In this document: piece after piece, positions 1-15,873 of the stretch | Numbering within the stretch: the stretch's first letter is position 1 | How the letters are laid out: each line of letters starts with the position of its first letter | Source of the DNA: Litomosoides sigmodontis | Taxonomy: Eukaryota > Nematoda > Chromadorea > Rhabditida > Onchocercidae | Length of the DNA: 64,000 bases | NCBI GenBank assembly: GCA_963070105.1 | Contig: OY718805.1 | Span: 6,816,001-6,880,000, forward strand | Reading direction: 5' to 3' | The notes under the pieces: model-generated | Database searches by the model: none | Seen by the model: only the letters and a program-made list of their open reading frames with translations | What the model was told of the DNA's origin: nothing | Program-made: the position numbers and the translations under genes

Positions 1-13
1 ATTGTAATTGCAG

Positions 14-4717
<4,704 letters not shown>

Positions 4718-6773
4718 CTATCCATATTTTTCTTTGTGTCTTTGTATGTAACTGCTTAGTGTCTTATTGACTGCAATTAAAACATCTTGGACGGGAGCTT
4801 GTTTTCATACCTTCCAGGCTTGAACCTCTAGATCCCTGATCGTTACTTTCAAATAAGAAGCTCGTACTATCACTGCTTCTATACACTTTATCTTGCCCAG
4901 TGTTCATTAATGTCGTAAGTACCTAAAAATAATGTATACAAGGATTGATAATGTGATGGATAGATACATTAACTCTTCGTAAAGTTGAAAAATTACGTTT
5001 TGCTGATTGTATAATTGATTTTTGAGAAATAGATGATACGAAAGTGGACGCCACTTAAAAAGGAAATATGACAAATACACTGGTAAGACCAATCAAGAAA
5101 AAGCTGTTGGAATACAATGGCTTATTTTTGTCCTTTCTAAAACTAACACAGCTAAAAAAGGGTAATCTCTATATTTCGGAGTCCTTGTACATGTCACTCT
5201 GCAAGGGTCCATTAAGCTGTGGATGAAGCATGACACCATTTTTCTCCTGAAACAGCAGTGGTAACATAAAATTTCTCCTGAGATAAGCTTTACATAGAAA
5301 TGCAACTTACAACGAAGCGAGCGTAAACGAAAAACAGTGCTACTTGTCGTTGTCGTTCTGTTGTTTTATTGTTAGCAAATAAACATTAAACAAGCAATCG
5401 TTAGGAATTCGCCGATAAGTCAAGAACCATTGTTATGCTCCTTAGTATCAGGGTGTCTTTCTACATGTCTATATCATGATGGCGTACAAGCAATAAAGAA
5501 ATGATGGAAGCCAAATTACTGAGCAATCCAATTGAGAAGGGATCAGTATTTAGTATTTCTATCCAGAATCGCCAACCCAGAGACAAAAAATTATGGGAAC
5601 TTGGAATGCGTTAGTGTGAGGTTGCTCCCTTCCCACAGCTTACACTGGTGAACCGAATTTAAAATTTAGGAAAAAATTCATAAAATTACATGAGCAAAAA
5701 ATATGGTGAAGTAAATCCCATACAATTGATACACAATTTTCATTTCACAAAGTCCAATACATTACGCCGTAGTCGCCAATCTCAATTCGTTCCATTGACA
5801 GGTAAATCATTTGTTTAAATAAATTGAAGTTTATCTCAAGTTTATATCCGCCCTTCGGAACTTCTTATGAAAGCTTTTCATCAATTAGTGGTCACACCAT
5901 TGTTTCTTGAAAGAATATACTGAGAATAACAAACAGGAAGATCCTGAGTCAAGCGGAACATCATGTAATCACATCTTGAGCCAAATGTGCAACCGCTACC
6001 ATAGTAGTCTCATACTAAATCGAAAGCATTCAAATCCTTTAGCTAGCGCGCCTGCTTATAACAGCTTTTGGTCGTTTCAAGTGCTGTTCACTCCCGCCGC
6101 TGCTCGTAACGTTGCAGTTTTTTCTTTTGACAATAAACAAAGTTGTTTGAGGTATTATCGCAAAACAATATATTTATGCATAACTTAATAGTGCAATCGC
6201 TAGCATGCATAATTGAATTTTTCTACCTATGACCTATATTTCTCAACAGCGATCAACTTTATTCAGCACGTTGACAGTCAGAACCTTAAATTAAATGCGC
6301 CCGACAACTCAACTTCATGGCATGATCCACATCCATATTCTCATCATAACTAGAATCCATAGTATGATACATTTTGCATACTATCCATAACGCAATAATT
6401 TATTAATGAAAAGGGTGGGTTACATACGATATGATGCAAGTAAGGTGCAAAGTGCCGGTATCACCAGAATCAAAAATTTCTCCTACCATAATTCTTGAGT
6501 CCACTTTTCAAGCTCTACTTCCTCATTCGGTGCAATTAGTTCATTGTGCACTCTCGCTGAAGAACAATTTTACAGCATTAACTGCTGAATTAGCAGCATT
6601 ACACAAGTATTTCACAGAAGGATTCAAAAATTTTTTTTGGCATTTTTTCCTACGAAAAATATAAAGTTCTACAGGCAAAAATACAGGGACAAAGACAGGA
6701 GGCAAATGAGACAAAAATTTTAATATTTCTCGTTTTTATAAATATTAGAATTGCTAGCATCAAAAGAGCTTTA
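4718..6773. other. Convergent intergenic region STIP / eIF2B gamma
   Basis: Two kilobases between two genes that point at each other. It must contain the STIP 3' UTR. An ATTAAA-type signal lies near 4776, about 60 bases past the stop. Open frames here (for example 5907-6188 +, 4907-5305 -) have no recognisable domain and no consistent splice structure. I see nothing else. Confidence 0.5.
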
Positions 6774-6775
6774 TT
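6770..6775 (-). terminator. AATAAA poly(A) signal overlapping the eIF2B gamma stop
   Basis: On the minus strand the stop codon TAA at 6776-6774 runs into TAATAAAGC, so the hexamer AATAAA at 6775-6770 overlaps the stop codon itself. A 3' UTR of only about 10-30 bases is implied if this hexamer is used. Confidence 0.55.
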
Positions 6776-9700
6776 AAATTAAAAAAGAGAACGTAAAAAG
6801 AGAACCTTTTGCAGAAACTATTTGTCGGCAGACCACAATCGATGAAGATATATACGCATTTTCGCCTATCTCAACATCCATACAAATGATTGAATTGATT
6901 ATTTGTACTCTAAATTAGTTTCTATAGATTCAGTGGCTGGATTATGGATATTTATGAATATCAAAAGCATAGAGTTAGAGAATCCACACAATCCAAATGA
7001 TAATTTTTTTGCCGTATATATTACCATTTAACAAGAGAGCGTTTGTTCTGAATACATTTGACGATGATAAGAATTCAGTAAAGGATACAAAGAAAATCCA
7101 ATTAAAGAAAGTGACGGCGAGTGATAAAGAATAGAATCTTTCCGATTGCTGTGGATTTCCTTAATATTGTGTCATGAACCATCCTATGAGAGGATTAGAG
7201 AAAATAAGCACTACATCAATAAGCAATATTTCATACCCCGCACCAATTCGACATCCCTCCATAAGCAAAGAACCGACAATCTTGCTCTTTGGACCGATTG
7301 TACATTTTTCACCGATTACAGAGCGCTTGATAATTGGCCTTTCTGAACGCGTAGTGTGCGCTTCATCAGCATTCTGCTGTAAAAGGCGAGTAGAACCGAC
7401 ATACGAAGCCGCACCGTTCTCATCTATTGTCTGTCTCGTAGGGATTTTTTCGGAAAATCTTGATAAAAAGCGAATGATCTGAAAGAAAACGATGAGGTGC
7501 TAGAAATGAAACGAGATTAACATGACTGGACCGCTCGGTTTGACGCCTCCTTAAAGAAGAGTTGAATGGAAAAAAATTGGTAAGCACAAGAATCGGTCAA
7601 ATCATTCCATCTTGTTCCCCTTTGGTCAGTTTACTGATGGTTTAAATCCTGCAATACCATTAGTCTTGAAACATTGCTTCTCCAGTGAACAAATGTGCTA
7701 CCTGAGAAAAAATGAGAACGACCTTTCTAATTAATTTCAGCCTAAAAGAAAAATATTTTTTTGTACTGAAACGGCAAGAAATGTTATGATTTTAATGTGA
7801 AGACTTACTGCCTTATTAATCTCAAAGTAAGCTCCTATAGTGTTCACATGTCCAACAATGAAGCCATTCTCTGGTGGTAGCAAATAAGCAAAACATTTCA
7901 ACTGATTTTGAAGACACTTTACAGCAGTAGTACCAAAACTGAATTTTTGGATCTTTTCATCGAGAGGATCAATTCTGATATGTTCACTTAGTTCTAAAGG
8001 ATGTGATCATTCAATAGATGAAAATTGCGTCTGTTTAATAAAAAATATATTTGGACGTCTACACACTTTAAACCACGAAATAGACTAATCGACTAACAAA
8101 AAAACATGCCATAGCCATCCTTCGCATTCTGCTTTTCTAGAATATATGGTATAAGATCAGCCTTCAGTGATGATATTTCCCTAGAAATTAGCTAGAAATT
8201 AAAGTCACATATCAAATCGACGCTGTTCAACGAGTTTTCTAACATGTTTCCCTTTAAACTTATCTTTCAGATATTAGATAAAGTCAGCATAAAACAAGCT
8301 AAGAAAACCTGTGTTTCTCGATAATGTTCAAAATGCATTTCTTCATGATGTATAGATGACAGTCACTATACTTGGCAGTGAAGTAAGCAGTTCGACACCT
8401 AAAATTTAAACAATTATTGCTTCGACAACTCAAAATTCCCGAAAACATCTGATTGCAATTAGAAATTACCTATCAAGCAGATCAACATTCACAGCTACCA
8501 ATTCATCATAATCTTCCTCCGAAACATTAAACAACAACTGATTGTTTCCAGAAAGGACAATAAAATCGCGCCCTGAAACCATGAAAGGACTTACAACATA
8601 CAGTTGTGTAATAAAAGCCTTACTTAAATCAGCAATCGGGGGACATATGATAAAGGATCGTATAAAATTATTTATCGAATGCTTGGATGCAAAAGCACAT
8701 TATTCATCATGGAAGACTCAGAATGGTGTCTTCAAGGAATTCTAGCTGGCCAACTAACTTATCAATATTGTCTTATTCTAACCAAGTGTTTCGGATTAGG
8801 TTCATAAATCAACTTTGACCAGCAGAAAAATTTTAAATTTTAGAAACGTTTTTTCTAAATAAAAATTTCGAAAAGCACTGCCTTTCGAGAGTTTCATTTT
8901 AGGTCCAGGAACTGGTCCTGCAATAACCCGATCGCACAATAAGCATGTTAGAGTGGCCTTTTCAGCAGAGTGCAGTGATAGCATAGGAGCTAAGTTCATA
9001 TCGGAAACAAAGTCACCGCTAACAACAATAAAATCCTTCTGAAATAAATCTTCGATCATTTTAAGCATTTGTTATGCACAAATACATTACAACATTAAAA
9101 AATATTGAAGCAAAACAAAACGAAAATTCTGTTCAGGTCAACTCGGATAGGATCCATTATCTTGAAAGAACTTATATAGTTGGATATAATAAAAAAACAA
9201 ATTCCATTATGTTTGTTTTCGGTGTATAGCTAACTAAATTATGAAAAATTGAAAGTTGCGACTCAAAACAGTGATGAAGGATAGGGATTTTTGAACAACA
9301 GTAACCATTACTACCTTTATTCGGGCATCTATGGATCTTAACACATCTGCTGTACCCCAGTGCTCAGCAGCACTGCTCAATTTAACAAATTCAATCTGTA
9401 AATCGGCTAATGGTGGCAAGGTAGAACCGGATAAAAGCTGCTTGATCTCACCCAGCAAACTTTCGGCAACAACCATGATAACTTCTGGAAAGGAGTACTG
9501 CTAACTTAATAAAGATCGCAGTTACATTTGTGAAATTACATAAAGGATTAAATTCAGTTCCAGAAAAACTTAACAAAGGTAAAATACACTTATTCATATT
9601 ATAATCTTTTAAAAGTGCTTCGTTAAAAGACATCGTCACAATATGTCAAACATATAAAGGAAACATCCATTTACATTACCATAATGAAGAAATCCTCAAC

Positions 9701-10021
9701 TTCACACTTAAAACTCAAAATTATGGATGTGTTGTATAAGTTTTAGTACTCATCAATCTGTAGCAACTAATATTGTAACGGAATTTCCAACCAATGTAGC
9801 TAACCTCAGTCAACAGAATACACATTACTTTTAAGCCACAAATGCAACAATTTCAAACGTCAACCTCTTATCGAATTTCGTTGCAAAAAGTTGAGCGGAT
9901 ACCAGAACATCGGGATACAAGCAATTGGAAGCATACATTTCGGAATATGATCCGTTAAACTTTTCATTCGATTACCTAATCCACCACACAATACAACTCC
10001 TTGATACGCCTGACTTACCAT
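6774..10021 (-). CDS. eif2b3: Translation initiation factor eIF2B subunit gamma
   Basis: Gamma subunit of eIF2B, the cytosolic guanine nucleotide exchange factor for eIF2; gamma pairs with epsilon in the catalytic subcomplex. Exons: 9865-10021, 9315-9484, 8879-9038, 8470-8572, 8309-8398, 8110-8180, 7809-7993, 7635-7697, 7237-7478, 6774-6909. They sum to 459 codons including the stop, against 452 aa in human. The N-terminal nucleotidyltransferase-like domain starts MVSQAYQGVVLCGGLGNRM with IPKCMLPIACIPMFWYPLN. Exon 2 carries HWGTADVLRS. The C-terminal left-handed beta-helix shows hexapeptide-type repeats (IKRSVIGEKCTIGPKSKIVG, then NSIICMDVEIGENAYISSSI). The ATG lies 2 bases after an acceptor-like TTGCTTCAG, suggesting trans-splicing. 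The exon 6/7 intron appears to be GC-AG (G|GCATGT). The stop overlaps AATAAA. A GT-like donor just before the end (6805) could give another C-terminus. Confidence 0.93.
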
Positions 10022-10581
10022 ACCTGAAGCAAATGTTTTCGCAGAATATTGACATTCAACGCCGAGCTTCCACCTCAATATAAATACCCCTTATCGTGAG
10101 GATATATATCATACTGTGCGATTTACATGAAAACGGACACTTGGAAAATTTCCTTACAAAATTTATTCAACAATAATAACTAATATAAAGGAGCGTACTC
10201 ATAAATTAATGAAATAAGAAATGCGCCCACGAAATGGCAGTGGATTTCGTTCGCAAAATAAAACTCAAGGCAAGACTCAAGGCCTTACTTGCAAGAACAT
10301 CTATTTTTCTGACATTAATTTCGAAAATGCTCTATCTGCTGCTTTTGAATGAATAATGCAGGAGCTCAAGTTTTATTGTAAACTAATATTAAATTTAACA
10401 AACTGAGTTCATTTAACACATAAAACAGGGTCATTAACTCAAAAAGTTTACATCAATTGCAAAGACAATTGGAAATAATTTCCAACAACAAAAATTGACA
10501 ATGTGTACGAAAAAAGTCGGAAGCAAAACACTCATTTCGTAGACGCAGAATGTCAAGCATTCACTTTTACGTAAAGGACGA
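10022..10581 (-). other. Same-strand spacer TECR to eIF2B gamma, possible operon spacer
   Basis: The 560 bp between the TECR stop and the eIF2B gamma start contain the TECR 3' end, with AATAAA on the minus strand at 10377-10372, about 205 bases after the stop. They end in TTGCTTCAG|GT immediately before the downstream ATG. Spacing and acceptor fit a nematode operon with a trans-spliced second gene, but an independent promoter cannot be excluded. Confidence 0.5.
10372..10377 (-). terminator. Candidate TECR poly(A) signal
   Basis: AATAAA on the minus strand about 205 bases downstream of the TECR stop and well before the eIF2B gamma start. Confidence 0.4.
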
Positions 10582-12235
10582 TTAAAAAACGAATGGAATG
10601 ATTGCTCGACGACGTTTTGGATAGTTTGGAAATTCTCGTAGATAACTGCGATGTTTATCTTTTGCCCACACGACCATTTGGTAAAATCCCGCAAAGGTGA
10701 AAATGAGTGCTGTAAATATTAGTTAAGCAAACGAAAGAACAATTTAATTTTTAACATAAATCAAACATGTTAATCTACTAAACAAGTTATATAAACGTTT
10801 CATAAGCGAGCTGATAAGCTCTAATGAACTAATTACGTGGGAATAAACAACACTTGGTTGCTCCACTTTTGTGTTAATAATGAAAAAAAGGCAAACCTGG
10901 TAGCGATTGAGTCATACATGAAAACGACAACCACGAACCCACTTCGTAAGTGTAATTAGGACAGCTTACAAAGTTGAACATCAGAGTCATCGGACTGGCG
11001 TCTGGTATTGGGATTTTGCGAACTTTAGTGCCCGGGGGGCGTAAGTTCCTCAAAAGCAGATGGATGGATAAATTACCTGCAAAACAGGCGTGTCATTTAT
11101 TGGATTGAAGAAAAAACGAATGTTATTTTCTATAAAAAAAATTATGGAATAAACTCACCGAATTCACAAATGAAGAAACCAATAAGGCCTATTGTAACCT
11201 GTACGAAACCAAAATATGGTGGAGTATACAGAGGATGATTGATAAAATAACTGATGAATCCTGCGAAAGTCCAATAATAACCACAGTTCTACAAATTTTT
11301 TTTACTGATACGACTGATAACTTTTGCAGAAAATGAGAGATAAAATTCTGCCTTCTCTTTCCATGTTTAAAAATCAAGGAGACAAAAATATGACAGTGAC
11401 TGTAGTGAAAAAAGATTACTTTGAATATATTACGTAAAGGCATAGTTTCATTGCTGAATCGATGGACAAACTGGGTTTCCAACAAACGCTTTGCATAGTG
11501 AAATGTCCAACAAACCAAAGCAAATTTTACTCCGTAAGACATAGGATATTGAGATGTGTCTTCAAAATTAGGTGTTACTTTTTGCATATAATTTATTTCA
11601 TCCAATCATTTCCATAAAAAACAGATTTAAGTAGAAATCACCTGATCCATAAACTTCGATTGGTCTCAGATAGAAAATCGGATAAATCAGAAGCGGGCCA
11701 AGATACTCAAGAAGAAAAACCTATAAGAATAAACTGCTTATGTTACAAGAGAATTAAATATGCATTCAGAAGGAGTTAAAGATACACCGTACATACCGTC
11801 TTCCATCCAATTTGTGGCCCAAGATTTCGAATATATAAGTGAGCATTCATAGAAGGTAAATTGAGATCCTGCACAATTAGGTTATCTTTTAAATTCATTC
11901 CTTTCGCATCTAACCGCAAGGCTATCTGATTGATAGGAAGTGAAAGCTCTAAATAGTTCAGCAAATCAGTGGAAAATTGAATTGCATTAAAACTACACGA
12001 AAGTAGGTGAAAGCTCAATGTAGTCAATACACTTACTTTGGGATAGACGCCTTTTGATTGCCATTATTGATTCATCGCAACTGATCTAAATAATCAGTAG
12101 AATTTTTTCAACAATTTCAATTCGTTCTCAATAAGAGCACTGGAAATACATTAATTTAAAACATACATTTTCCAGACAGGCAACTGATCGACTAGTGCTT
12201 TTGGCATCAAAAATTTCAACTGCAATCGGAGCCAT
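10582..12235 (-). CDS. tecr: Very-long-chain (trans-2,3) enoyl-CoA reductase, TECR family
   Basis: ER membrane enzyme that in the family performs the last, NADPH-dependent step of very-long-chain fatty acid elongation. Exons: 12167-12235, 12037-12085, 11797-11948, 11642-11720, 11420-11577, 11159-11288, 10897-11076, 10582-10709. Total 315 codons with stop, against 308 aa in human. The N-terminal ubiquitin-like part begins MAPIAVEIFDAKSTSRSVAC; LRLDAKGMNLKDN and LYIRNLGPQIGWKT follow. The steroid-5-alpha-reductase-like membrane domain has FHYAKRLLETQFVHRFSNET, INHPLYTPPYFGFVQ, CPNYTYEVGSWLSF and a basic tail ending RRRAIIPFVF. The catalytic-region HRF and YEVGSW motifs are present. The ATG lies 2 bases after GCTTGCAG, a likely trans-splice acceptor. 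The intron between 11642 and 11577 is only 64 bp. It is transcribed towards eIF2B gamma on the same strand. Confidence 0.94.
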
Positions 12236-12976
12236 TCCTGCAAGCGTTGGAATATTAATAAATTTCAACAAACTAAAATATACAATAAATTATACAGCTA
12301 ACAAGCATCTGAAGAATGAACAGAGGAGGAAGAACGACGCAGACCGAGTGCATGTCACGCAATTTACAACACTCCTACATCAACCCGCAGATCGTTCCAC
12401 TTCCTCTACAAATCCCCAAATGAACAGACGTGAAATACGTCTGCAATGAGCGCTAAATCACAAATGCTGTGGACGCTGCCCAACGGACGAAGTGAACTCC
12501 CTCGAAGGACCTCAGCATAGCAGCACGAATTCCCTCCTAAGCCTCTCTTTACTTCCCAACGCGGGTCTCGCATTTCGCGGTTTGGACGAGAGTTACTGAA
12601 TAAAATTGTAGGTTACCGACAGTGACAGTGATGTTGTATGTGAGTGCTTGGATAGGTTGAGTAGTACGTGTTGGGAGATGGATGTTTCTGGTGGAAGGGG
12701 ATGCAAGTCAGCAGTGAGATAACTTGACTGTACGTCGTTACTACCCGATACCTGAACTTTAAGTTATCTCTCTATTCCTAGGTGAGGGGCTCACCGGCAT
12801 CTTCTCATAACTTTAGCACGTAAAATTGCTATATTTTACAGTCAGTATTTCGAACGTAATTGTAGTTGTAATTTATGATGGGTGTTTACTTTGAATGAAT
12901 ATCGATGATACATCAGGTTGTGTTATTCTTCTTGCTTTTTACCACAGATTGCCAGTGATCGAACAAGTGAGGCACA
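12236..12976. promoter_or_regulatory. Shared divergent upstream region of TECR and SNU13
   Basis: The two genes point away from each other with 741 bp between start codons. The sequence is less AT-rich than its surroundings. It has a 10-bp perfect inverted repeat (GAGATAACTT at 12717-12726 and AAGTTATCTC at 12761-12770). An acceptor-like TTTTACCACAG ends at about 12947, some 30 bases before the SNU13 ATG. A bidirectional promoter is inferred from orientation only. Confidence 0.5.
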
Positions 12977-13735
12977 ATGACGACCGATGCTGGTTTTGGA
13001 TCGAAAGCTTATCCTATCGCTGACACCAGTTTATCTCAGAAGTTGCTTGATCTCGCGCAGCAGGCCCAAAGCTATAAGCAGTTAAAGAAGGGTGCGAATG
13101 AGGCTACGAAAACGCTGAATCGAGGACTAGCAGAGGTCATTTTTAGTTTTGGTCAATTTGATAGCTTTAGCTGTTGTGCATGCAAGACTCGAATTTCATT
13201 GAAGCGAAATATGAACGTATGAATAGAAAATATAAAAAACCAAGATAATTAAATTTGCATGAGGTTGATACACCACTAGTTTTGTTTAGAATTAATTCCA
13301 CTTGATTCCTACCTTTGTATTTCCGAACCGAAGTTATTTTCGCATGCAGTGATAGTTTTTCCGATTCGTTGAAATTTACTAAATGAAGTTTCAGGTCATT
13401 ATAATGGCTGCTGATGCGGAGCCATTGGAAATTATCTTACACTTGCCTTTACTCTGTGAAGACAAAAACGTGCCGTACGTGTTCGTGCGCAGTAAGGTAA
13501 TCTTTAATATAAATGTTCATTGTACATGGGAATGAAGTTTTGTTGAAATACTCTATCTTGTCGTTTTTTTGCTGTTATAGTGTTTAATCTTTCAGAATGA
13601 TTTTAGGCAGCTCTTGGCCGAGCATGTGGTGTATCGCGTCCTGTAATCGCTGCATCAATAATTCAGAATGAGGGTTCTCAACTGAGAAGTCAGATCCAAA
13701 AAATCAAAGAAGAAGTGGAAAAACTTTTGATTTAA
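12977..13735 (+). CDS. snu13: SNU13 / NHP2-like protein 1 (15.5K) RNA-binding protein
   Basis: L7Ae/L30e-family protein that binds kink-turn RNA in U4 snRNA (U4/U6.U5 tri-snRNP) and in box C/D snoRNAs, in the nucleus and nucleolus. Three exons: 12977-13135, 13395-13496, 13607-13735, giving 129 aa against 128 in human. Exon 1 has the family start with [20 protein letters not shown] followed by [11 protein letters not shown]. Exon 2 has the conserved core [20 protein letters not shown] and VPYVFVRSK. Exon 3 has [17 protein letters not shown]. The kink-turn-contacting KKGANEATK segment is intact. Introns are 259 and 110 bp. This is one of the most conserved proteins in eukaryotes, so the call is secure. 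Confidence 0.97.
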
Positions 13736-15873
13736 AAGAACAGTTTTTTATTGTTTCATCTTGATGAAAACTTGTTTTTATTTTGCTGCTCGATCTAAAC
13801 AAGAAATTTCGGACTATATTTCTTGAAACATAAAATGTGAAAGTTATTTCAATTTTTGAAAATTGACTTATATGCCACATATGACTTAGCATGGCTAAAA
13901 ACAGCCCACATTTCTACAGGGAAAATATAATGATGCTCGCAACATCACTTTTCGACTCACGTTTTAATCGGTTGGTTTAGTCTCGTCATTTAAATTCAAT
14001 TTGAAAAAGTTCAGTTGGTCTCTTCCATTCTCTGTCATATAGTGCTGTCCGTATTTTGACAGGTTTATTTTGTTGTTGATTAATACACTCAATTCAATAC
14101 TGGATTTGTCACGTTCATATCGGTACGCACGAGCACATCTCATCCGGTACATCAGACAATTAATGGGATAGCTAACACTTCAGCTTAGAATTAAGGTCAG
14201 AATGAGAACATTCATGTTCAATTCAAATAAGCTGAACACAGCAAACATGCAAGGGGATATACTACTATATCTTGTGAGCAGGGCAGCGACTGAATGATCT
14301 GTTAAACAAAATTCTTGATAAAATTTTGAAGCTTTGCTTTGCAGAAGTTCATGAATCATACGAATAGGGATAGAAACTGCAAACAATTGTGGAATCTAAA
14401 ATTGCATCGGTTAAACAACGAATTAAAAATCGCTTAAAAGTCTCTTGATCTTTGTCGCAAGTTGATATCCACTTCCAATAATTTCCGCGTTCTCATTTAG
14501 AGATATTATGTCTAAATCAAATGATGCAGTACGACATTTGTGCCATATTTTTTACATCCTCAATCAACCACTTTGATCCTTTTCTTCAATGGTAGCTCAT
14601 TTAAAATTTGGCTTACCACATACACAAAGTGAAGTTGAGAGGTTATATTCATCTCTTAGAGACGCACCGTTATGTTTTAAGACTCGACAGTTTGGTATTT
14701 TGTTCATTTCAAACCATACTGACAATTTTGACTTTTCATCAGTTGACGAATTTTTATGGTCGATAAGAATTAATTAAGAAAATGACACTAATAGTGATGC
14801 TACATACAAAATCAAAATTAATTATCAAACATTTCTGCTATGTTATTCATTTAAAGTTTATAATTCTTTTTACTCCCAATAATTTAAATTTCTACATGTT
14901 ATTTGTTGTTAATGGTCGTTTATTAGAAATGAAAATTTCAATCCGCTTGCAGAGTGGTAATTCTATATGCACCTTCCATGATGAATGATGATGAATTGAT
15001 TACCTACGTTATTGTCACTCAATTCCAACGCATTTGCCAATCTGCCACATGCGATCATTCCTTCTGTTCATGAATAAATACATTAAGCAGTTTTGCATAA
15101 CGTATGATTTAAATTAAATTTTGCATAACGTATGATTTAAATTTGATTAAATTCCTATAATAATTTAAATTTGCTGCCCTATTTTCTGTCTCATTCGAAG
15201 AAGTTCATGAAGATTTTCTTTTGGGTGGTTTGCTTTGCAACAGTAAGAATGAATGAAATTAACTAACTTTGGAATGATTTATTCCACCAACCTTTCCAAT
15301 GAACAGTTTAATCGATCTATTTATAGGATGAGATATAGCGGAAGCTTTCGTCAGTAAATTGATGACTATTATAAAGAGGGACCGACTCGGTGAATAGAGG
15401 TTGACAGAGGAGCGCATGTGACTGTCGTTGTTTGTACAGCGGTATGGATGTTATGAGGATGAAGCGCATGCTCTCTACCTGTTTATATACACATATCACA
15501 TATACGGTAGGTGGCTTAACTTATTGGTATCCTTACCACCTGAAATCCTTCCAACTAGTGTCCGCAAGAATCTGAATCCAAACCAAAGCTTCTGTTTCGA
15601 AAAAGGTCGCAAGTGCTCCTCCCTACTGCAAAAGCTATTCTTATTTGCTATGTTTTGCTTAAAGCTTCGTAAATGAGTGATGATGATTTCGAAGTCGTAA
15701 TGCTGGGAGTGGCAGATCATGCAGGAGGGATTTAAAAAGTTGAACTAAACTCACTGCACGACAGTGGTTCTATAAAATCAAAAAAAGTTAATTCGGATTT
15801 CTTGAATTATTGTAACATAGCGGGAACAGACATTTAATTTTAGATAACCTAGAACAATCTATAAATCAAACAA
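13736..15873. other. Intergenic region SNU13 to bHLH gene
   Basis: No open frame here has a recognisable domain; the longest (15428-15676 +, 14180-14386 -) lack supporting splice structure. It holds a 28-bp tandem duplication at 15091-15143. The right end presumably contains the bHLH promoter; TTTTAG at 15838-15843 lies 30 bases before its ATG. Confidence 0.5.
15091..15143. repeat. 28-bp tandem duplication
   Basis: The segment TTTTGCATAACGTATGATTT followed by AAATT occurs at 15091 and again at 15119, a period of 28 bp. Only two copies are present. Confidence 0.85.

Noticed and set aside
8542..8745. 67-codon open frame (+) opposite eIF2B gamma
   Set aside because: Antisense to an eIF2B gamma exon and intron; no domain.
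11189..11605. 138-codon open frame (-) read as one protein
   Set aside because: Only its central part is a TECR exon (11420-11577); the rest is intron read-through on both sides.
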